Under the pieces are notes generated by a model, which was not told the DNA's origin, made no database searches, and saw only the letters and a list, made by a program, of their open reading frames with translations. A stretch of 44,820 nt of DNA. Origin: Pseudomonas fluorescens. Its GTDB lineage: Bacteria; Pseudomonadota; Gammaproteobacteria; Pseudomonadales; Pseudomonadaceae. The stretch covers positions 205,329 to 250,148 of the forward strand of contig NZ_LACC01000004.1 in the NCBI RefSeq assembly GCF_000967965.1, written 5' to 3'. Positions 35,156 through 43,900 of this stretch are shown here, one piece after another. Position 1 is the first letter of the stretch, and each line of letters starts with the position of its first letter. The position numbers and the translations under genes were made by a program.

Positions 35156-35863
35156 ATGGCCCGCAGTCTGCGTAGTCCAGGATGGCCAACGCTCCGACTT
35201 CGGCTCGGCGGCTGGTTACTGCTGGCTGGTTTGCTACTGACTCTATTCAACGGGGTCCGGGCCGATTGGGATTTTGCGCAGATTCTGCTAACCGTTGAAA
35301 AACGCTACGGCCCGCTCGGACCGGCGCGTGGCCGGATCGAGGCGTGGAGTCAAATGCTGCAAAGTGCACGCGGCGCGCCCGAAAGCGATCAGCTCAATGC
35401 GGTGAACCGTTTCTTCGATCAGCAGCTGAACTTCCAGGACGACACGCGCATCTGGCAACAGACCGATTACTGGGCCACGCCCGTTGAAGCCCTGATCAAG
35501 GGCGCCGCCGATTGCGAGGACTACGCGCTGGCGAAGTATTTCAGCCTGCGCCGACTCGGTATTCCCAGCGAAAAACTGCGCATCACCTACGTAAAGGCCC
35601 TGAGCCAGAACCAGGCCCACATGGTGCTGACGTTCTACAGCACCCCCACGAGCGACCCACTGGTGCTGGACAACCTGATCGGCGATATCCGCCCCGCCTC
35701 CCAACGCAAAGACTTGCTACCGGTGTACGCCTTCAACGCCGAAGGCCTGTACCTGCCGGGCAAGAACGGCGGCCAGCGCAGCAGCGACTCGAAAAAGCTG
35801 TCGCGCTGGCAGGAGGTGTTGAAAAAGATGCAGGCCGAAGGGTTCGACGTCGGCGACGGCTAA
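35156..35863 (+). CDS. lapG: Periplasmic cysteine protease LapG
   Basis: A BTLCP (transglutaminase-like) protease that cleaves the N-terminal region of LapA and releases cells from biofilms. 235 residues. The N-terminal hydrophobic export segment is WLLLAGLLLTLFNGVRA. The catalytic triad is C120 in GAADCEDYALAKYF, H155 in QNQAHMVLTF and D172 in LVLDNLIGD. D119 and E121 flanking the Cys correspond to the calcium-binding pair known in P. fluorescens LapG. The lapD gene follows after 22 bases. When LapD binds c-di-GMP it sequesters LapG, so LapA stays on the surface. Confidence 0.95.
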   Translation: MARSLRSPGWPTLRLRLGGWLLLAGLLLTLFNGVRADWDFAQILLTVEKRYGPLGPARGRIEAWSQMLQSARGAPESDQLNAVNRFFDQQLNFQDDTRIWQQTDYWATPVEALIKGAADCEDYALAKYFSLRRLGIPSEKLRITYVKALSQNQAHMVLTFYSTPTSDPLVLDNLIGDIRPASQRKDLLPVYAFNAEGLYLPGKNGGQRSSDSKKLSRWQEVLKKMQAEGFDVGDG

Positions 35864-35885
35864 CCGCCTTTGCAAGGAGCGATGC

Positions 35886-37826
35886 ATGACACTGCGTAAA
35901 CAGTTGTTCCTGGCCATCTGCCTGTTCCTGCTGGTGGCGTTCAGCGGCAGTTTTTTTGCCAGCCTGGAAAGCTCCCGCGAACAAACACTCAGCCAACTGC
36001 GCGCCCACGCCCAGGACGCGGCCACCGCGCTGGGGCTGTCGCTGACGGCACAGGTCGATGACCCGGCAATGATGGAGCTGATGGTCAGTTCGATTTTCGA
36101 CAGCGGCTATTTCAGCAGCATCCGCGTCATCAGGCTCAAGGATCAGCAAACCCTGGTGGAGCGCACTACACCGACGAAAATCGACGGTGTGCCTGACTGG
36201 TTCGTCAACCTGGTCGACCTGCGCCCGGAGGGTGGCGATGCCCTGATCATGCGCGGCTGGGAACAACTGGCACGGGTCGAAGTGCTGAGCAATCCGCAAT
36301 TCGCCCTGGCCAAGCTCTGGGACAGCACCCTCGGTAGCCTGATCTGGTTGCTGTTGTGCGGGCTGTTCAGCGCCGTCATTGGAGGATGGATGCTGCGCCG
36401 GCAATTTCGCCCCCTCGACAGCATGGTCCGGCAGGCCGAGGCCATCAGCAAACGCGAGTTTCTCAGCCTGCCGAAACTGCCGCGCACACCGGAACTGAAA
36501 CGGGTGGTGCTGGCGATGAACCAGATGGTCGAGAAGCTCAAGGCACTGTTCGTCGAGGAGGCTGCGCGCAGCGAAAAACTGCGGGCCGAATCCTATCTGG
36601 ACAGCCTCACCGGCCTGGCCAACCGGCGCCTGCTCGACGAGCAACTGGCCGACCATTTACGCGTTTGCGAACAGAGCCGCGATGGTCATTTGCTGATGTT
36701 GCGAATCAACGACCTCAATGGCCTCAACCAGCGCCTGGGTGGCCAACGGACCGACGCGCTGATCACTGCCGTCGGCGAATTGCTCAAGCGCCTGACTCAA
36801 TTGCCGGAGCGTCGAACCTGGCTGGCGGCGCGTAATCGTGGCGGCGAATTCAGCCTGCTGACACCGGGTCTGGACGCAGAAAGTGCCGCGCGCCTGGCCG
36901 CCGATATCAGCGTCAGCCTGGAGAACCTGCGCCTGACCGGTGCCAGCGATTGCATGCCGGTCGCCCATCTGGGCGTTGTCGCCTACCGCCCCGGTGAGCC
37001 GATCAGCACCGTTCTCCTGCGCCTTGATCAGGCGCTGACGGAGTCCCGGCAGCATCCCGAACGCCCCTGGGTTCATTTGAGCCATCGTGACACGGCACCG
37101 AATCATTCCCAGCACGACTGGCGCACCTGGATCGACGATGCCTTGACCGAAGGCAAAATGCAGCTGTACTTCCAGCCCGTCGTGCAATGCGCCGACACCC
37201 GCCAGGTGCTGCATCACAAAGTGCTCGCACGCCTGCTCGACCCGCAGGGCGAGGCGATTGCCGCCGGGCATTTCCTGCCGTGGATCGAGCGTCTCGGCTG
37301 GTCCGGACGGTTCGACCTGGCAATGCTCGAAGCCACGCTGGACGACCTGGTGGTCAACCGCAGGCCCCTGGCGTTAAGTCTGTCCGGGAGCACCCTGCGC
37401 GACCCAGTGCAATGGCGAACAATCCTCGACCTGCTCGACTCCCTTCCCGAACTGGCGCCGCTGTTGACCCTGGAAATCGACGAGCGCCAGTTGCCATCCC
37501 CCGAAGTGCTACAGAACCTTTGCAGCACATTGCTCAAGACCGGATATCGAATCGGCCTGCAACACTTTGGCGGGCGCTTCAGCCAGATCGGCAACCTGAC
37601 CCAATTGGGCCTGGCGTACCTGAAAATCGATGGAGCCTACATTCGCAACATCGACGAGCAGCCTGACAAGCGAATGTTCATCGACGCGATCTTTCGCGCG
37701 ACCCACAGCATTGATTTGCCGCTAATTGCCGAGATGGTCGAGACACGCGGGGAACTGGAAGCGATCAGGGAGTTGTGTGTATTCGGGGCCATGGGGCGGT
37801 TGATCGGGGCGCCAGAGCCGATGTGA
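35886..37826 (+). CDS. lapD: c-di-GMP receptor LapD (degenerate GGDEF-EAL)
   Basis: An inner-membrane inside-out signalling protein, 646 residues. TM1 covers about 5-24, followed by a periplasmic output domain with W125 (RGWEQ) at the position known to grip LapG. TM2 covers about 152-170, and HAMP follows (RRQFRPLDSMVRQAEAISKR). The GGDEF site is degenerate, RGGEF at 318-322, and the EAL site is KVLARL at 445-450. The protein therefore should bind c-di-GMP without making or cutting it. The C-terminal end VFGAMGRLIGAPEPM is LapD-like. It sits in an operon with lapG and is convergent with lapA across a shared terminator. Confidence 0.96.
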   Translation: MTLRKQLFLAICLFLLVAFSGSFFASLESSREQTLSQLRAHAQDAATALGLSLTAQVDDPAMMELMVSSIFDSGYFSSIRVIRLKDQQTLVERTTPTKIDGVPDWFVNLVDLRPEGGDALIMRGWEQLARVEVLSNPQFALAKLWDSTLGSLIWLLLCGLFSAVIGGWMLRRQFRPLDSMVRQAEAISKREFLSLPKLPRTPELKRVVLAMNQMVEKLKALFVEEAARSEKLRAESYLDSLTGLANRRLLDEQLADHLRVCEQSRDGHLLMLRINDLNGLNQRLGGQRTDALITAVGELLKRLTQLPERRTWLAARNRGGEFSLLTPGLDAESAARLAADISVSLENLRLTGASDCMPVAHLGVVAYRPGEPISTVLLRLDQALTESRQHPERPWVHLSHRDTAPNHSQHDWRTWIDDALTEGKMQLYFQPVVQCADTRQVLHHKVLARLLDPQGEAIAAGHFLPWIERLGWSGRFDLAMLEATLDDLVVNRRPLALSLSGSTLRDPVQWRTILDLLDSLPELAPLLTLEIDERQLPSPEVLQNLCSTLLKTGYRIGLQHFGGRFSQIGNLTQLGLAYLKIDGAYIRNIDEQPDKRMFIDAIFRATHSIDLPLIAEMVETRGELEAIRELCVFGAMGRLIGAPEPM

Positions 37827-37886
37827 TGATGGGTACATCGAGGTACTGTAACCATTGACCGGACATCGACCTTTGTCCCGGGCAAT

Positions 37887-37920
37887 AAAACCCGCTCCCT
37901 TCCCAGGGTGGCGGGTTTTT
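37887..37920. terminator. Bidirectional terminator between lapD and lapA
   Basis: AAAACCCGC (37887-37895) pairs with GCGGGTTTT (37911-37919), with an inner CCCT/AGGG pairing. T runs follow the stem on the plus strand (seven T) and on the minus strand (TTTTATT). It serves the 3' ends of both convergent genes. Confidence 0.9.
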
Positions 37921-37935
37921 TTAGCGGGTTTCAGG

Positions 37936-40900
37936 TCACACGGCGTCCACCTTCAACGAATGATCGTTGAGCATGCCGTTGATGATGGTCGCCGTGTCAT
38001 GCCCGCCTGCGATCACCCCTCCCGCCCCTGGCGTTACACCGTAGTGGCTGGCCAGGTCGACGCCGGCCAGGTCGATGGTCTGGTTCGGCGCGGCGCCGGC
38101 CATGGCGCTGACGTCGATGCTGGTCACTGTCGACGGCCCGCTGCCGGTGACGGTGAAGTGCAGATAGTCATCCAGCGAAGCCGTGGTGCCGTTTTCCCCT
38201 TGCAGCAGTTGCGACAGGTCAAGCTTGTCGGTTCCGGGCGTGAAGTCGGTGATCACGTCATGGCCACTGTTGCCCTTGAGCCACTGGAAGGTATCCGCCC
38301 CCGTCCCGCCAGTCAGGGTGTTGTTGCCCAGGCCACCGATCAGCAAGTCATCGCCGTCCCCGCCCCTGAGGATGTCGTTGCCAAGGCCGCCATTGATCAC
38401 GTTGTTGGTGGCGTCTCCGGTCAGAGTGTCGTTGAAGTTCGAGCCGATGAGGTTTTCGATACCGGTCAGGGTGTCAGTGCCGGCACCGAAAGTGTTTTGC
38501 CCACCCAGCAGGCTGAGGTCGACCGTCACCCCGGCGGTGGCGTGGGCATAGCTTGCCGTGTCGATGCCCGTACCGCCATCGAGGATGTCGGTGCCCGGGC
38601 CGCTGAAGAGCAGATCATTGCCGGCACCGCCATGCAGCTCGTTGTTGCCGGAACCGGCAGTGAGCACATCGTTGCCGTCGCCGGCATTGATGATGTTGTT
38701 GCCCGTGCCCGCCACCAGTATGTCATCCCCGCTGGTGCCGGTGAGGGTGTGACCGTCCTGATAGCTGATGGTCAGGTTGGCCGAGTCGCTGCCGCCGTGG
38801 TTGTCGTTGGCGGTGTAGGTGCCGTGGTAGTCCGTGGTGACTTCGTGTGCTCCGGCGTAATTGACGGTCATGGTCAGGTCGTAGTTTTCTGCCCCATTCT
38901 TATTGCCACCACTGGTGTTGGCGATGTTGGTCACGTGGATCTGGTAGGTGCCATCCGCGCCTGCAGTGATGGTGCCACCATCGGCGATGCTTAGGAACGC
39001 CCCACCATTGAGCGAATACTCCATCGTGATGTGCCCGGCACCCAGGTTGTGGTCGAGGTTGAGCGTCTCACCCTGTTTTAGTTTGACCGTGATGAGGTCT
39101 TCATCGTTGGCATTGGAGTTGGTCACCCCGTCGAGATAGCCACTGACCACCAACAGCGCCGTCATGGTCGCCGCGTTGGCCGCAAAGGAATTGCGCACGT
39201 TGGCCAGACTCTGGTTGGCAGCGATGTTGTCGGTGCCGGCGAAGCCGATCGTGCCGCTACCGGTGAAGTCCGCGCCTTTCGCTGCCCAGCCGGTGTTGAA
39301 GGTGGTCGGCGTCGCGTTGAGCGTATCCCCGTTGGGGTCGGTGTCGTTGGCCAGCAACAGCTCGCCCGGCACCACGATGTTGCTCGACAGATCGTTAGTG
39401 ATGACGTGGTCGTCCGCCGCCACCGGAGGCGCGTTGGGGATCACTTTCACGGTCAGCATCGAGCTGGCGAGGTCGCCATCGTTGTCGCTGACGGTGAAGC
39501 CGATGTTCTCGGTGATCACCACCGCAGTGGTTTTCTGCGAGGTGTAGTTGTAATCGCCAGTGTCGAGGTTGATCACCAATGTGCCGCCGTTGTTGGTGGC
39601 GATGCTCACCGTGTTGTTCACGGTGTCGAAGGTGCCGTGGTTGGTGCCGCCGCTTGGCGTCAACGAACCCTGGCCGCTGAGGGCTTTTGGATCGTAAGTG
39701 TAGGTGGTGCCGTCGACCACGATGGATTTGATGAAACCGCCATCAGCGCCGAACGAGCCGCCCTCACCCAGCAACGAACCGGTGACCGGTGCGCCGACCA
39801 CGGTGCCAGACAGCACCGAGTTGAGTTGGTTGAGGTCGGTGACCACCACCGCATTGGTGTTGGTGTGGCTGATGCCGTCGTAGGCCAGCGGATCGAGGTT
39901 GGCGTTGCTCACGCCGCTGCCCAGGCCGATCGCATAGTTCTTGATGTTGTTGGCATCGAGGAAGGCTTTCAGCGCGGTTTCGTCGGTGGTGCCGATTTCC
40001 TGACCGGTGGTGGGCTTGCCGTCGGAGAAGAAGTAGCCGACGTTTTGCGCACCGGTCAGTTTTCCCGAGGTGTTGAACGCAGTCTGCATGGTCGCCACAG
40101 CCGCGTCGTAGTTGGTGCCACCGTTCGCGGTGAGGCCGGCCAGCAGTGTCTTCGCGGTCGCGACATCGACCCACACCGAAGTCCTGTCGGTGGCGCTGCT
40201 GCTGAAGGTGACGAGCTGCACTTTCACATCGCCCAGGTCGTCGTATTTATCCAGCAACGCACTGATGGCCTGCTTGGCCAGATCCAGCCGCGACAGCCCC
40301 GACACACCGGAAGCGTCGACCATGCTGCCGGAGACGTCGAGCACGATCAGCAGGTTGGAATCGATCTCCACCGCCGCCACCGAGCGATCCGTTGCCACCG
40401 CCTTGGGCACGTCATCGACAATGTTGATCACGATGGTGCTGGTGCTGCTGTTGCCCAGTGCATCGGTGGCTTTGTAGGTGAAGCTTTCGCTCAGGCTGTT
40501 CGGCCCGTCGTTGGCGTTCGGCGAGGTTTTCGGTGCCGAGGTCAGGGTGTAGGTGTAGCTGCCGTCGGGGTTGATCAGGATCTGTCCGTAGGTGCCGGTG
40601 GCGCTGCCGACCAGGGTGTAGCTGAGCGCGCCGCTGGCACCCGAGACCGAACCGACCAGGGTCCCGGACGCGGTTTCGCCCGTGTCGCCCGGGTCGCTGC
40701 CGGTGACGGTACCGGCGGCCAGGTCCTGCCCGTCCTTGCTCAGGTCGAGGGCTTTTTCGTAGACCGTCACGTCGCTATCGGGGTTGGCCTTGATGATGCT
40801 GTTGGCGACGTCGATGGTGATGGTGGTGGTGCTTTCATCGCCATCGGAATCACGCACGGTGTAGGTGAACGTGTCAGTGGCGCCCGGATCGCCGACGGAA

Positions 40901-43900
40901 TTCTGATTGCTGTGATACACCGCGTTGCCGTTGGCATCGAGGGTCAGGTAGCCATAGGTACCGTTGATCTGGTTGCCCAGCCCACCAATGGCCGAGGTCA
41001 AGGTGTTGCCGCCGGCACGCACGCCGACCACTGTCGCCGGACCATCGGCGCCGCTGACGTCGTTGCCCAGCACACTGATGTTGACGGTGCCGCCCTCCAC
41101 TACCGACGACGAGTCTGGTTTGGCGCTTGGCAGGTCGTCGACGATCTTGACGTTGATCTGCCCGGTATCGCTGTCGCCATCGGTGTCGGTGGCTACGACG
41201 TTGATGTTCTCGATGAGGTTGTTGGTGCCGTTGGCCGTGGGATGGGCTTCGTTATCGTTCAGGGTGTAGCTGTAGCTGATCACGCCCTGGCTGAAACCGG
41301 TGATGGTCAGGGTGCTGCCCAGTGGCGTGACGGCGGTTTGCGGGAAGTCGACGGCCACGCCACCGCTGACCACCGTGATGCCGCCCACGGTCAGGGTTTG
41401 CAGGCCATCGAGGGCGGTCACGGTGAAGGTACCGCTCTGGGTCAGGGCCGGCGTGTCGGGGCTGGTGCCGTCGCTGAGATTTTTCTCGTAGACCGTCAAC
41501 TCACCGCCATACACGTCGAGGCCGTTGAGGGTGACCTTATCGTCGTTGTTGTAGACGTTCAGCACCAGTTTGGCGGTGCTGATGTCACCGTCGGCGTCCG
41601 TGAGGGTGTAGGTGAAGGTTTCGGTATCGCTGCCACCGCCATGCAGGTTTTTGAAGTCCGCATTATCGGGATCCAGCGTGTAGGTGTAGGTGCCGTTGGC
41701 ATTGAGTACCAGGGTGCCATAGGTACCGGTGAAGGTGCCTGGGGTGACCGGGCCGGCATCCGGGCCGGTGGCGACTTTATCCGCGCCGATCACGTCGTTG
41801 CCGAACACATCGCCGCTGAGGCTTAAAGCTGTCTCCGAAGCGGTGCCGACGTTGCTGTCGTTCATCGCTTTAGGCACGTCATCGACAATGTTCACCACGA
41901 TGGTACTGGTGACGATGTTGCCCAGCGAATCGGTGGCCTGGTAGTTGAAGGTTTCGTGCATCACGTTCGGACCGTCATTGGCGTGCGGCGTGGTGCTCGG
42001 TGGCGTCGTCAGGGTGTAGGTGTAGGTGCCGTTGGTGTTGAGCTGAATCTGCCCGTATGCCCCGACATCGCTGCCGACCAGAGCGTAGGTGATCGCGCCG
42101 ACGGCATGGGTGACCGAGCCCACCAGCGTGCCGGAAGCGGTTTCACCAGTGTTGGTCGGATCGCTGCCGGTGACCGTACCGGCCACCAGGTCCTGGCCGT
42201 CCTGGCTCAGATCGAGGGCTTTTTCCAAAACCGTGACATCGTTGTCGCTAACAGCTTTCAGGCAACTGTTGTAGACGTCGATGGTGATGGTGGTGGTGCT
42301 TTCGTCACCATCGGAGTCGCGCACCGTGTAGGTGAACACATCCACCGCGCCGGGGCCGCTTACTGCGTTAGGCGTGCTGTGATAAACGGCGTTGCCGTTG
42401 GCATCGAGGGTCAGGTAACCGTAGGTGCCGGCAATGTGGTCACCGAGCCCGCCGATGGCCGAGGTTGATGTGTCGCTACCGGCACGCACACCGACCACCG
42501 CCCCAGTGACAGCCGGACCATCAGCCCCGCCGATGTCGTTGTCCAGCACATTGCCGCTGACCGTGCCGCCCTCCTGCACCGAATCCGCGTCGGGATTGGC
42601 GCTTGGCAAGTCATCGATGATGTTGACGTTGATCTGCGCGGTCGCACTGTCGCCATCGCTGTCGGTGGCTACGACGTTGATGTTCTCGGCCAGGCTGTTG
42701 GCGCCATCGGCAGTCGGATGGGCTTCGTTGTTGTTGAGGGTGTAGCTGTAGCTGATCACGCCGGTCGCCGCGTTGTAACCGGTGATGGTCAGGGTGCTGC
42801 CCAGTGGCGTGACTGCGGTTTGCGGGAAGCCGGCGGCCACACCACCGCTGACCACCGTGATGCCGCCCACGGTCAGGGTTTGCAGGCCATCGAGGGCGGT
42901 CACGGTGAAGGTACCGCTCTGGGTCAGCTCCGGTGTATCCGGGCTGGTGCCATCGCTGAGATTTTTCTCGTAGACCGTCAGCTCACCGCCATACACGTCA
43001 AGGCCGTTGAGGACCACTGGGGCGTCGTTGTTGTGGATCTCCAGCACCAGATTGGCGGTGCTGCTGTCGCCGTCGGAATCGGTGAGGGTGTAGGTGAAGG
43101 TTTCGGTGCCATTGCCACCGCCGTGCAGCGCCTTGAAATCGTCATCGCTGGTGTTGAGGGTGTAGGTGTAAGTGCCGTTGGCATTCAACACCAGGGTGCC
43201 GTAGGTGCCGGTGAAGGTGCCGGGGGTGATCGGGCCGGCGTTTTCACCAACAGTTACGCGGTCGGCGCCTTGCACGTCGTTGGTCAGTACGTTGCCGTTC
43301 AACGTCAGCAGGGTTTCCGAGGCCGTTGAAGCATTGCTGTCGTACACACCTTTTGGCAGATCGTCGACGATGTTGACGTCGAGGCTGCCCGTGGCAGTGG
43401 TGCCGTTGTCGTCGACCACGTTCACGGCGAACTGTTCAGGCAGGGTGTTGGTGCCGTTGGCGGTCGGGTGGGCTTCGTTGTCGTTCAGGGTGTAGCTGTA
43501 ACTCACCACGCCGGTCACCGCGTTGAACCCGGTGATGGTCAGGGTGCTGCCCAATGGGGTGCTGATCGATTGCGGGAAGCCCGACGCCACGCCAGCAGTG
43601 ACCACGGCGATGCCGCCGACGGTCAGGGTCGTTACGCCGTCGAGGGCGGCGACGGTGAAGGTGCCGTTCTGGGTCAGGGCTGGTGCATCTGGGTTGCTGC
43701 CGTCACTGAGGTTTTTCTCGAAGACAGTCAACTCGCCACCGGTGACGCTCAGGCCATCGATGGTGACGGGATCATCGTTGTTGTGGATCTGCAGCACCAG
43801 GTTCGCGGTGCTGCTGTCGCCGTCCGAATCGGTGAGGGTGTAGGTGAAGGTTTCGGTACCGTCGCCACCGCCGTGCAGGGCTTTGAAGTCGGCATCGCTG

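Noticed and set aside
35886..37826. Active diguanylate cyclase or phosphodiesterase
   Set aside because: The GGDEF site is RGGEF and the EAL site is KVLARL, both degenerate, and the context is LapD.
39406..41826. 806-codon plus-strand open frame opposite lapA, with others at 37855-38994 and 42718-44079
   Set aside because: They repeat with the same 750-bp period as lapA and carry no domain. High G+C coding on the other strand leaves few stops.
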